A stretch of DNA of 37,535 bases, from contig NZ_GL883696.1 in the NCBI RefSeq assembly GCF_000205025.1, positions 1 through 37,535 on the forward strand, given 5' to 3'. Of this stretch, positions 29,781 to 37,535 are shown one piece after another. Source of the stretch: Parasutterella excrementihominis YIT 11859. GTDB lineage: Bacteria > Pseudomonadota > Gammaproteobacteria > Burkholderiales > Burkholderiaceae_F. Below the pieces are notes generated by a model. The model saw nothing but the letters and a program-made list of their open reading frames with translations. It was not told where the DNA came from and searched no databases. Position numbers and translations under genes: made by a program. Positions within the stretch are counted from its first letter, which is position 1. Each line of letters starts with the position of its first letter.

Positions 29781-31384
29781 TATTTGCCCTCCTGTGTGGA
29801 GTCCGGCGCACGCTGATATTCTTCAAAAAGCGGAATAATCTTACGATTCATAGGACCGCCGAAGATAGTATCAGCGCGGCGGCGCATGTCTTCTCCGCCG
29901 CCGAGGTTGTAGCCCTGAGTACCTTGCAGCAACATAGATGCGGTATTGTTGCGGTTGGCTGAGGGCACAACGAAACGATCTTTAAAATCAGCAATGGCTA
30001 AAAGGCGATGCATATCGCAGACATCCTGAACCGTTAAGCCTAAGGCTTTAAGTTCATTTATCTCTTCAATCCCTTCAAGCTGTTCGGGCAGAATTTCACA
30101 CGTTAGAAATTGACTGATCCCCGCCGCATCGGAATATTTGCGCAGAATCGTCCTCTCGGCGAGAAGTCTGCTTAAAGCATCTACGACAGGTTTAACGTTT
30201 CCGGCAGCAAGCAGATTCGCAAGATATTGCATCGGAATACGCAGGCTTTCTACATCAGGGATGAATCCTTTAACGGAAAGTTTACCGACATCAACAGCCT
30301 GAGCGATCGGAGAGAGCGGCGGAACGTACCAAACCATAGGAAGAGTTCTGAATTCCGGATGAAGAGGAAGTGCGATTTTCCACTTGGAAATCATCTTGTA
30401 GATCGGAGAAGCTTTGGCCGCTTCGATCCAATCATGAGAGATGCCCGCTTTCAGAGCTGCAGCCTGAATGTCGGGGTCATTCGGATCGAGGAAGATTTGG
30501 CGCTGAGCTTCATACAGGTCTCCTTCATTCGGAGTCGAGGCAAGATCTTTAATCTTGTCTGCATCGTAAAGCATCACACCCATGTAGCGGATTCGGCCGA
30601 CACAAGTTTCGGAACATACCGTCGGCATGCCGGACTCGACGCGCGGATAGCAGAAAACGCATTTTTCTGCTTTTCCGGTTGACCAGTTGTAATAGACCTT
30701 TTTGTAAGGACAGCCGCTCATACACATACGCCAGCCCTTGCATTTATTTTGGTCTACTAAAACAATACCGTCTTCTTCCCGCTTATAGATTGAGCCGGAG
30801 GGACAGCTTGCAACACAAGCCGGATTCAGGCAGTGTTCGCACAAACGAGGAAGATAAAACAGGAACGTATTCTTGTATTGGGCGTAAATATCGCGCTCAA
30901 CATCTTTCAGGTTGACGTCATTGACGGTCTTAATATCCACACCGCCTAGATTGTCGTCCCATGCAGCGGAGTTGTTGATTTTTTTCATCTTCTTGCCGGT
31001 CAGGTAGGAGATCGGCTGAGCTGTCACACAGGTTTTCATGCGCGGGGCTTTTTGAAGATTTTGATAATCAAACGTAAAGGGCTCATAGTAGTCGTCAATC
31101 TGCGGCAATTTAGAGTTGGCGAAGATGCCGGAGAGAAGTCCTAATTTAGAGCCGCGCCGCAGACGGAGTTTACCGTTATGAAGTTCCCAGCCTCCTGTCC
31201 ACTTCTGCTGATCTTCCCAGCTCTTCGGATAACCGACGCCGGGTTTTGATTCAACGTTGTTAAACCAAATGTACTCAGTACCCGGACGGTTTGTCCAAAC
31301 GTTTTTACAAGTGACGGAGCAGGTGTGACAGCCGATGCATTTGTCCAGATTCAGGACCATGCCGATTTGAGCACGAATCTTCAT
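29780..31384 (-). CDS. narH: Respiratory nitrate reductase beta subunit (iron-sulfur)
   Basis: 534 aa; it transfers electrons from NarI hemes to NarG. It carries three [4Fe-4S] clusters and one [3Fe-4S] cluster. The cysteine groups are CIGCHTCSVTCK (N-terminus), LCEHCLNPACVASCPSGSIY, CKGWRMCMSGCPYKK (Trp in place of the second Cys gives the 3Fe cluster) and KCVFCYPRVESGMPTVCSETC. It starts inside the narG stop (ATGA overlap) behind AGGAGGTG. All ligands are present, so the subunit should work. Confidence 0.97.
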   Translation of the reverse strand: MKIRAQIGMVLNLDKCIGCHTCSVTCKNVWTNRPGTEYIWFNNVESKPGVGYPKSWEDQQKWTGGWELHNGKLRLRRGSKLGLLSGIFANSKLPQIDDYYEPFTFDYQNLQKAPRMKTCVTAQPISYLTGKKMKKINNSAAWDDNLGGVDIKTVNDVNLKDVERDIYAQYKNTFLFYLPRLCEHCLNPACVASCPSGSIYKREEDGIVLVDQNKCKGWRMCMSGCPYKKVYYNWSTGKAEKCVFCYPRVESGMPTVCSETCVGRIRYMGVMLYDADKIKDLASTPNEGDLYEAQRQIFLDPNDPDIQAAALKAGISHDWIEAAKASPIYKMISKWKIALPLHPEFRTLPMVWYVPPLSPIAQAVDVGKLSVKGFIPDVESLRIPMQYLANLLAAGNVKPVVDALSRLLAERTILRKYSDAAGISQFLTCEILPEQLEGIEEINELKALGLTVQDVCDMHRLLAIADFKDRFVVPSANRNNTASMLLQGTQGYNLGGGEDMRRRADTIFGGPMNRKIIPLFEEYQRAPDSTQEGK

Positions 31385-34300
31385 ACTGCACCTCCTTTCT
31401 TATCCGCTTCTTCATCCATCCAATCAACCTTATTCATCTTTCTGACCCAAGCGAAGTCGTCGCGGTTGGGAGCAATCGTTCCGTAGTAGTTAAAGGCGTA
31501 TGAAAGATGGCCGTAGCCGCCGATCATATGCGTCGGATTTACAATGACACGCGTCGGAGAGTTATGGTCGCCTCCGCGAAGACCGGTGACTTCGGATCCC
31601 GGGGTGTTAACCGTCTTTTCGGTCGCATGCTGCATAACGCACAGCCCTTGCGGCATGCGGGAGGAAACGATGGCGCGTCCGACTACAGCACCGTTAGCGT
31701 TCCAGCACTCAATCCAATCATTATCCGCAATGCCTGCGTTGGCGGCATCAATGTCACTCATCCACACAACGGGACCGCCTCGGGAGAGGGTCAGCATTCT
31801 TTCGTTGTCATAATAGCTGGAGTGGATACCCCACTTCTGGTGAGCCGTCATAAAGTTAAGAATGATGGCTTTGTTTCCGTTGTCCGCAATATCTTTGTAG
31901 CCGGTTAACGCTCTCTGGTTTGCCGGAGCACGGTATTGTGCGAACTGCTGGCCGAAAGCCCTCATCCAAGAGTGATCCTGATAGAACTGCTGACGTCCCG
32001 TGATCGTTCTCCACGGTAAAAGCAAATTCTTGTTTTGCCAGAAAGCAACATACGGGATCTCATCGTTCTCGGTGCCTGACCAATCCGGCGCACTGAACGT
32101 CTTAGCGGGCCGATGAGCCAAGTCATCAAAGGTGATTTTGTCGGCAATGTGACCTTCGGAAAGGAAGCGGGCATCTACACCGCACTGTTCTTTAACAAAG
32201 TCCCAACTGCGATAGGACAAAGCTCCGTTGGTTTCCGGAGAGACCCGGAGGATAAAGTTTGCTGCATTGATATCTGTCTCCATCTTAGGACGCCCTTTTG
32301 CGACGCCTTCCTGAACTGTACCGTTTAACTGGCAAAGTTCAGTAATTTCAGGATCCAGATCCCATTTGATTCCGCGATTTCCGCCGCCGTTCTTAGAGAG
32401 GAGCGGGCCGATGGAGGTGTACTTGTCGTAAATCGTCCGATAATCGCGTTCAACGACATGAATCAGCGGGGCGGTCTTGCCGGGAATCAGATCGCATTCC
32501 CCTTTATACCAATTCCTAACATCCAGGGCTTGGCCGAGTTCATGCGGAGAATCGTGGCCGAGAGGCGTCAGCACCATATCTGTGACGTTCCCGAAATCTT
32601 CTGGATATTCGCCGGCGATTTCTGATAATTTCTTTGCGATGTCCTTAAAGGTTTGCCAATCGCTTCGCCCCTCCCAGGAGCATTGAACGGCTTTGACGAA
32701 TGGATGAATAAAACTATGCATATCCGTCGTATTGATGTCGTTCTTCTCATAGAAGGTGGCCGCCGGCAACACGATGTCCGAATAAATCGAAGTCGTGCTC
32801 ATGCGGAAGTCCATATTGACTAACAAATCGAGTTTGCCTTCGGGCGCTGGACGCCATTTCTCCATGAGCGGCATGAGCTCTTTGTTGGAGCCGTCAAGCT
32901 CTCCGCCGAGGATGCCGTTTTCAGTTCCAAGCAGGTGACGCAGGAAGTATTCCTGTCCCTTGCCGGAAGAACCGAGTACATTGGAGCGCCAAATGAACAG
33001 GTTGCGCGGCCAGTTTTCCTCGGCATCCAAATCCAAACAGCTAAAGGATATTTTCTTATCCTTTAGTTGGTTTATCAGGAATTGTTCCGGCTGGACGCCA
33101 GCAGCTTTTGCCGCGGCAGCAATTTTTGTCGGGTTGACGTTGAGCTGAGGTGCCGACGGAAGCCAGCCCATTAGTTCGCTCTGGATGTTGTAATCCACGT
33201 AAGTGCCGTCAAATACCTTGGTATCAGCCAAGGGAGAGAGCATGTCCGAAAGAGGAATCCGCTCGTAGCGCCACTGGTCCGTATGTTCGTAGAAGTAGCT
33301 CGTCGAGTTCATATGGCGGCTTGCCGGTTCCCAATCTTTTGCGAAGGAATATTCGCTCCATCCTGCTTCCGGACGAATCTTTTCTTGTCCTACATAATGG
33401 CACCATCCGCCGCCCGGGACGCCGCAAGTACCGCACATCAGCAGGATATTGATGATGGAACGATAAGTATTGTCCGTTTGGAACCATTGGTTAACGCCGG
33501 CTCCCATCAGCACGCAGGCGCGGCCCTGGGTCTTAGAGGCGGCCGTCGCAAACTCTCTGGCCAATGTAATGGCGTATTGAGCCTCTACGCCGGTAATTTT
33601 TTCCTGCCAAGCCGGTGTGAAGGGAATATTGTCTGCGTAGCTTTTTGCACATTCCCCGCCTAGGCCGCGGTCGACACCAAGATAGCTTCCGAAGAGATCA
33701 AAGACGGTTGCAACGTATACATCCTGTCCGTTGAGCGGTACCCTCTTAGCCGGAACCCTCCGAACCATAACATCCGAAGCCATTGCGTTGTTCGGGAAGC
33801 CGTCTCGTTCACGGCCACCGAAATACGGATATTCAACATCAATCACAGCATCGGAATCATTAAGAAAAGTCAGCTGTGGTTTGATCGCTTTACCGGTTTC
33901 ACCGTCAACTTCATGGAGGTTCCACTTGCCTAAATCCTGGCCCTCCTTTTGTCCCCAACGGTATCCCATGGAACCTTGAGCCACCGCAGGAGCCTTGGAG
34001 AGTTCATCCCAAACAACGGTTTTCCATTCGGGGTTGTTGCATTCCGGTTCCTTATAGCCCAAGTCGCAGGCGCGAACTGTGCGCCCCGCGGTATACCGGC
34101 CATCCGCCCGCGGTTCCATAGTCACAAGAATTGGGAAGTCCGTCAGTTTCCGGCAGTATTCTGTGAAATACGGATCCGGATGTTCGTAATGGAATTCTTT
34201 AAAGATGACGTGGCTGACAGCCATAGCCAATGCCGCATCGGTAGCCTGTTTGGGATGTATCCACCAATCCGCGTCTTTCGTGACTTCGCAATAATCCGGA

Positions 34301-35142
34301 CAGACATTCACGACTTTCGTTCCGTTGTAGCGAGCTTCGGTTAAGAAGTGCGCGTCCGGAGAACGAGTCATCGAGATGTTGGTACCCCAAACGATGATGT
34401 AACTCGAGTAATACCAGGCTTCAGATTCAGGAACGTCAGTCTGTTCACCCCAGGTTTGAGGAGAAGAAGGTGGCAGGTCGCAATACCAATCGTAGAAGGA
34501 AAGGAGTGCACCGCCGATCAGGCTGAGGTAGCGGGTACCTGCTCCGTAAGAAACCATGGAGTAGCCCGGAATCGGTGAGAAGCCGGAAATACGGTCAGGT
34601 CCGTACTTTTTGATGGTGTAAAGGTTGGCAGAAGCAATGATCTCTAAAGCTTCATCCCAAGTGGTACGCACCATACCGCCCAAACCGCGCGCCGCAGTGT
34701 AGGACTTGCGGAGCTGTGGGTTTTCGACGATGGAAGCCCAAGCTTCGATCGGTTTCATTGTCTTACGGGCGTCTTCCCATGCAGCCTTGAGTTCAGCACG
34801 AATGAGAGGATGTTTTACTCGGGATGCAGAGTAGAGGTACCAGGAATAGCTGGCGCCTCTGGGGCAACCGCGGGGCTCGTGATTCGGCACACCTGCGGGG
34901 GTGGGGGGATAATCCGTTTCCTGAGTTTCCCAAACGACGATTCCGTCTTTAACGTAAACCTGCCAGCTGCAAGAGCCCGTGCAGTTTACGCCATGCGTAG
35001 AACGAACGATTTTATCGTGAGCCCATCGATCCCGGTAGGATTGTTCCCAAGTCCTGTCTTCACCGGTCACTTCTCCCCATCCGTCTGAATAGGAGCCGAC
35101 TTTTTTGGTAAAGAATAGGGAGGACTTCATGATTCCGGACAT
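31381..35142 (-). CDS. narG: Respiratory nitrate reductase alpha subunit (molybdopterin catalytic)
   Basis: 1253 aa (E. coli 1247). It reduces nitrate to nitrite at a Mo-bis-MGD centre on the cytoplasmic face. The FS0 cluster motif is HGVNCTGSCSW with the distant Cys in RGCPRGASYS. The Mo-ligand region is SFYDWYCDLPPSSPQTWGEQTDVPE, with the conserved Asp. Molybdopterin-binding segments run throughout, and the C-terminal Molydop_binding domain begins around NKAIILNFMTAHQKWGIHSSYYD. No Tat-type RR signal is seen beyond the vestigial N-terminus usual for NarG. ATG 35142, six bases after TTGGAG, is preferred to TTG 35154. It lies 45 bases after the narK stop, in one operon. Confidence 0.97.
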   Translation of the reverse strand: MSGIMKSSLFFTKKVGSYSDGWGEVTGEDRTWEQSYRDRWAHDKIVRSTHGVNCTGSCSWQVYVKDGIVVWETQETDYPPTPAGVPNHEPRGCPRGASYSWYLYSASRVKHPLIRAELKAAWEDARKTMKPIEAWASIVENPQLRKSYTAARGLGGMVRTTWDEALEIIASANLYTIKKYGPDRISGFSPIPGYSMVSYGAGTRYLSLIGGALLSFYDWYCDLPPSSPQTWGEQTDVPESEAWYYSSYIIVWGTNISMTRSPDAHFLTEARYNGTKVVNVCPDYCEVTKDADWWIHPKQATDAALAMAVSHVIFKEFHYEHPDPYFTEYCRKLTDFPILVTMEPRADGRYTAGRTVRACDLGYKEPECNNPEWKTVVWDELSKAPAVAQGSMGYRWGQKEGQDLGKWNLHEVDGETGKAIKPQLTFLNDSDAVIDVEYPYFGGRERDGFPNNAMASDVMVRRVPAKRVPLNGQDVYVATVFDLFGSYLGVDRGLGGECAKSYADNIPFTPAWQEKITGVEAQYAITLAREFATAASKTQGRACVLMGAGVNQWFQTDNTYRSIINILLMCGTCGVPGGGWCHYVGQEKIRPEAGWSEYSFAKDWEPASRHMNSTSYFYEHTDQWRYERIPLSDMLSPLADTKVFDGTYVDYNIQSELMGWLPSAPQLNVNPTKIAAAAKAAGVQPEQFLINQLKDKKISFSCLDLDAEENWPRNLFIWRSNVLGSSGKGQEYFLRHLLGTENGILGGELDGSNKELMPLMEKWRPAPEGKLDLLVNMDFRMSTTSIYSDIVLPAATFYEKNDINTTDMHSFIHPFVKAVQCSWEGRSDWQTFKDIAKKLSEIAGEYPEDFGNVTDMVLTPLGHDSPHELGQALDVRNWYKGECDLIPGKTAPLIHVVERDYRTIYDKYTSIGPLLSKNGGGNRGIKWDLDPEITELCQLNGTVQEGVAKGRPKMETDINAANFILRVSPETNGALSYRSWDFVKEQCGVDARFLSEGHIADKITFDDLAHRPAKTFSAPDWSGTENDEIPYVAFWQNKNLLLPWRTITGRQQFYQDHSWMRAFGQQFAQYRAPANQRALTGYKDIADNGNKAIILNFMTAHQKWGIHSSYYDNERMLTLSRGGPVVWMSDIDAANAGIADNDWIECWNANGAVVGRAIVSSRMPQGLCVMQHATEKTVNTPGSEVTGLRGGDHNSPTRVIVNPTHMIGGYGHLSYAFNYYGTIAPNRDDFAWVRKMNKVDWMDEEADKKGGAV

Positions 35143-35187
35143 TTTGTTCTCCAATTAAAGCAGTATTTTTGAGGTGAAAAAGGACGA

Positions 35188-36483
35188 TCAGCAAAGATCC
35201 GGTGCGTTCTTTCTATCGTAGTAGTAGATGTTGATTGCGAGGATGGCAACGAAGATCAGAGTAGAAACTCCGAACATCACGCCGGCTCCGCATTCGGCAA
35301 GCAGCATTCCGATCGTGAAAGGACCGTAAGCACCGATAGCAGAAGTCCAGCCAACAACGGCTCCGCCCTGAAGCGGCGGGAAGAGAACTGCCATTTGTTC
35401 AGTAGTAGATGCATTGCCGACGCCGGTCCAGAAGAAAATCCAGAACATAATGATCAGCCAAATCCAGCAGCCTGCGACACTCGTCGGTTTGTACCACCAA
35501 AGCGCAAGTAAACCGATAATGTTGCAGATGGCCATAATCGTAGTAACTCTGCCTCCGCGGATCTTATCGGAAACCTGACCCGCTCCGACTCTGGATAGGG
35601 CTCCGATGACCGGTCCCAACCAAGCGAGAGCGACAGCGCTAGGCGCTCCTTCAATGCCGGCAAAGGTATGGTTGCCTAACAGAGCCAGCTGAGCACCGAG
35701 ACCAGCGAAGGTAGCGAAAGTCCCGTAATAGAAAAGGGTCATGAACCAAGTGTGCTTGTTCCCAAAAATGGCCCATTGCTGCTTGATATTTGCGGTGACA
35801 GGAACAGAGCGCAGGAAGAGCCAAGAGAGGATAGTGACGAGAGCAACGAGCGGAATCCACACCCAGGCGGCGTTCTGCAGCCAGTAAGTAATCGTCTTAC
35901 CGTCGGGAAGATGCGCAACCTGACCGGATCCTAAGCAGGCTAAAGCAGAAAAGCCAATAACCAGCGGTGTGACGAATTGGACCAGACCGGTACCAAAATC
36001 AGAGAGTCCGCCTTGTACACCGAGGGCGAAACCTCTTTCATGTTTCGGGAAAAAGTAGTTAGTAGAGGCCATCAAGCCGGAAAAGGTTCCGCCGCCGATG
36101 CCACTTAACAAAGCAAAACCGAGAAGGACCCAATAAGGGGTATCGACGTGCTGAACGGCGTACACCCAGCAGAAGAGCGGGATAAGCAAGAGGCCGGTTG
36201 AAAACGTCACGAGTACTCGGGTTCCTAATATCGGCGGTAAGAAGGTCCACAGAATGCGCAGTGTACCTGCAGACAGACCAACCATAGCCACCAGCCAGTA
36301 AAGCTGACTGTGTGTTAAAGAAAAGCCGATTTCATTTAACCGAGGGGCAAGAGAAGGGACCAAGAACCAAGCGCAGAAGCCAAAGGTCAGGCTGAAGGTA
36401 CTAAGCCATACAGTCGTCCATGCCAGCGTCTTATTCCATTGGGCCGGATTTTCAGGATTCCAAACCTTAATATCTGGACGCAT
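35188..36483 (-). CDS. narK: Nitrate/nitrite transporter, NarK family (MFS)
   Basis: 431 aa with 12 TM helices. The two substrate-binding arginines of the family fall in GLSAGTLRILWTFLPP (first half) and GALSRVGAGQVSDKIRGG (second half). Nitrate signatures appear as LLSGIGGGTFSGLMASTNYFFP and IFFWTGVGNASTTEQMAVLFPP. It exchanges nitrate for nitrite or takes up nitrate with protons. AGGA precedes the ATG. It is the first gene of the narKGHI operon and divergent from narJ; the pair share a 171-base promoter region. Confidence 0.95.
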   Translation of the reverse strand: MRPDIKVWNPENPAQWNKTLAWTTVWLSTFSLTFGFCAWFLVPSLAPRLNEIGFSLTHSQLYWLVAMVGLSAGTLRILWTFLPPILGTRVLVTFSTGLLLIPLFCWVYAVQHVDTPYWVLLGFALLSGIGGGTFSGLMASTNYFFPKHERGFALGVQGGLSDFGTGLVQFVTPLVIGFSALACLGSGQVAHLPDGKTITYWLQNAAWVWIPLVALVTILSWLFLRSVPVTANIKQQWAIFGNKHTWFMTLFYYGTFATFAGLGAQLALLGNHTFAGIEGAPSAVALAWLGPVIGALSRVGAGQVSDKIRGGRVTTIMAICNIIGLLALWWYKPTSVAGCWIWLIIMFWIFFWTGVGNASTTEQMAVLFPPLQGGAVVGWTSAIGAYGPFTIGMLLAECGAGVMFGVSTLIFVAILAINIYYYDRKNAPDLC

Positions 36484-36654
36484 ATTATTTCCTTATTCAA
36501 TGCTAAATTTGACTCGAACTAATATTCGGGTTTGTTCTTATTCTATGGGTTCCCTTGAATTTGTAACCCTTTGTTTGTTCGAATTGAGCAGGACTTGAAT
36601 GGGTTCTTTGGCGGAATTTACTAACATACAAATCCGCGAGTTAGGGAGGAAGAA
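36484..36654. promoter_or_regulatory. Divergent narK / narJ promoter region
   Basis: 171 bases must contain promoters for both the narKGHI operon and narJ. TTGAC-TCGA-ACTAA (about 36510-36523) is a partial match to an FNR box (TTGAT-N4-ATCAA). AATTGAGCAGGACTTGAA (about 36579-36597) is another partial dyad. Neither is convincing. Anaerobic and nitrate control is expected from known nar systems but not shown here. Confidence 0.45.
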
Positions 36655-37281
36655 ATGAATTTTGGTTTGAAAGCATTGGCTTGCTTGCTTCTGTATCCGG
36701 ATGCGGCGCTTAAAGATAATCTGCCTGAAATTAAGGAAGGCGTCGGCGGATCGAGCCTTTCCGACGATCAGAAAGACAAACTATATATTTTTATTAACCA
36801 CCTGGCAGAGACTCCCTTATCCGATTTGCAAAAAGATTATGTCTCGACATTTGATATCGGGAAGAAGGCGAGCCTTAATCTTTTTGAGCATATGCACGGA
36901 GATTCGCGTGAGAGAGGTTCTGCGATGCTCAATCTTAAAAAGCTCTACGAAGAACGAGGCTTGAGCATTGAGAGTGATGAGTTCCCGGATTATCTGCCGA
37001 TGTTCTTAGAGTTCTTATCGGGCTTGGGCTATTCTGAGGCTCAAGCGCTTTTAGATAGTGCTGCGCGCCATATTGCTCCGATTGATATTGCGCTTCAGAA
37101 ATCGGAATCTCCATGGAGAGCTGTCACGGGGGCAATTCTGTCACTCTCTGCAATGAAAAATTCAGAAATAAAATTGGAAAGGGACGATCTTTTACCGACA
37201 ACGGAGGCTGAGTCGTTCGACTCCCCCGTGCGGTTTGGAGGAAATGCTGACCCAGTTCAAACCGTGCATTTTAAACAATAA
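36655..37281 (+). CDS. narJ: Nitrate reductase assembly chaperone NarJ
   Basis: 208 aa, slightly shorter than E. coli NarJ (236). It binds the NarG N-terminus and enables molybdenum-cofactor insertion. TorD/DmsD-family helical pattern: LKALACLLLYPDAALKDNLPEI, then LQKDYVSTFDIGKKASLNLFEHMHGDSRERGSAMLNLKKLYEERG, which is the NarJ signature with YVxTFD and LYLxEH-like elements, followed by PDYLPMFLEFLSGL. GGGAGGAAGAA precedes the ATG. It lies divergent from narK instead of between narH and narI, which is unusual, so its dosage relative to NarG is set by a separate promoter. The stop codon abuts the strong hairpin at 37286-37309. Confidence 0.93.
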   Translation: MNFGLKALACLLLYPDAALKDNLPEIKEGVGGSSLSDDQKDKLYIFINHLAETPLSDLQKDYVSTFDIGKKASLNLFEHMHGDSRERGSAMLNLKKLYEERGLSIESDEFPDYLPMFLEFLSGLGYSEAQALLDSAARHIAPIDIALQKSESPWRAVTGAILSLSAMKNSEIKLERDDLLPTTEAESFDSPVRFGGNADPVQTVHFKQ

Positions 37282-37382
37282 AAAAGCGGAAGATCAAAAG
37301 ATCTTCCGCGAAACTAATTTCACCCCATTTCTTTGGATTGCTCCAAGGAGAAGATTTCTGTCTCAAAGACATCATCTAGTGA
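37279..37382 (-). ncRNA. Candidate Fur-regulated small RNA, ~100 nt
   Basis: On the minus strand an extended -10 (TGGTATGAT, 37396-37388) would start an RNA near 37382. It ends at a perfect terminator: GCGGAAGATC (37286-37295) with GATCTTCCGC (37300-37309), loop of 4, then six U (37285-37280). The body contains TCTTCTCCTTGG, complementary to Shine-Dalgarno-like AAGGAGAAGA. A 34-codon frame (MMSLRQK...) exists but lacks a ribosome-binding site and reads through the terminator. Size, Fur box and terminator recall RyhB/NrrF-type RNAs. This is inference without expression data. Confidence 0.45.
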
Positions 37383-37387
37383 TTGAG

Positions 37388-37416
37388 ATCATACCATGAG
37401 ATGAGAACGATTCCTA
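37388..37416 (-). promoter_or_regulatory. Extended -10 promoter overlapped by a Fur-like box
   Basis: The -10 TATGAT (37393-37388) has the extended TGG in front of it. TGAGAACGATTCCTA (37402-37416, plus strand) shares 12 of 15 bases with the Fur box at 22329-22343 and lies over the spacer and -35 region. It matches 9 of 14 consensus positions, so it is the weaker of the two. It could also control a plus-strand gene beyond the window. Confidence 0.45.
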
Positions 37417-37435
37417 TTTACATTTGTTTGTAAAT
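37416..37435. repeat. Palindrome ATTTACA-N6-TGTAAAT
   Basis: A perfect 7-base inverted repeat directly beside the Fur-like box. It is possibly a second operator or the leader hairpin of a gene to the right. 37436-37535 shows no recognisable gene. Confidence 0.5.
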
Positions 37436-37535
37436 GTATCTGCTGAAATCTAAAACACTATCAGTGGGAGTGGTGCTTAAATTGCGGGCCGAAGCAAACC
37501 TGCACCTGAAATTTTGCGCTTCTAGATCTTCATTA

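Noticed and set aside
30227-30682. 151-codon frame opposite narH
   Set aside because: Antisense to the conserved narH; no ribosome-binding site or recognisable domain.
36484-36654. FNR boxes in the narK/narJ region
   Set aside because: Only partial half-site matches were found, so no specific site is annotated even though FNR control is biologically likely.
37340-37375. 34-codon frame (MMSLRQK...) on the minus strand within the candidate sRNA
   Set aside because: No Shine-Dalgarno sequence, and it would have to read through the terminator hairpin into narJ. The RNA interpretation is simpler, though a small dual-function RNA is not excluded.

Overview
The window looks like the chromosome of a gut-type betaproteobacterium, most likely Sutterellaceae (Parasutterella/Sutterella-like). 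This is an inference from gene content: five Burkholderiales-type general porins, a Nar nitrate reductase, amino-acid exporters, a SLC13-type anion transporter, a BMP-family nucleoside-type ABC importer and no sugar catabolism. No rRNA, tRNA, complete insertion sequence or CRISPR array was seen.

Layout. 1-3.6 kb: three tandem minus-strand porins, each with its own terminator; the second and third share an identical 57-bp leader. 3.6-4.8 kb: a solitary tyrosine integrase. 5.0-8.6 kb: a Cache/HAMP/PAS membrane sensor with no visible output domain, a prolyl-tRNA editing protein and a SLC13/DASS anion transporter. 8.7-13.4 kb: a four-gene ABC importer operon (ATPase, two permeases, BMP lipoprotein). 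13.4-15.7 kb: a small accessory-looking island with an S24 (LexA/UmuD-type) peptidase fused to a basic GARPGAGRKP N-terminus, a divergent ADP-ribosylglycohydrolase and an extended IHF-alpha-like protein. This island carries six copies of the motif GAAAAGACCACAA or its complement. 16.2-19.5 kb: a LysE-type exporter divergent from a LysR regulator, cystathionine beta-lyase and HU. 19.7-21.8 kb: an orphan Rep_3-like winged-helix protein, MutM and a two-helix membrane microprotein. 21.8-22.3 kb: an intergenic region with two strongly structured segments, then a porin behind a good Fur box. 23.6-26.1 kb: an RhtC-like exporter, and a cysteine-rich Sel1-repeat protein translationally coupled to ApbE. 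26.1-28.6 kb: a NapC/NirT tetraheme cytochrome behind a fifth porin. 29-37.3 kb: narK-narG-narH-narI on the minus strand, with narJ divergent from narK.

How it works together. The right third is an anaerobic respiration locus: NarK exchanges nitrate and nitrite, NarGHI reduces nitrate with quinol electrons, NarJ matures NarG, the NapC-type cytochrome passes quinol electrons to periplasmic acceptors, and ApbE flavinylates exported electron carriers. The left half is mostly import and export.

The best candidates for something undescribed are (1) the S24 / ADP-ribosylglycohydrolase / IHF-like island with its motif array, (2) a predicted Fur-controlled ~100-nt sRNA antisense to and beyond the narJ stop, and (3) two structured, possibly switching, RNA segments at 21.79-22.17 kb. 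All coordinates and pairings were read by eye; no search or folding software was run.
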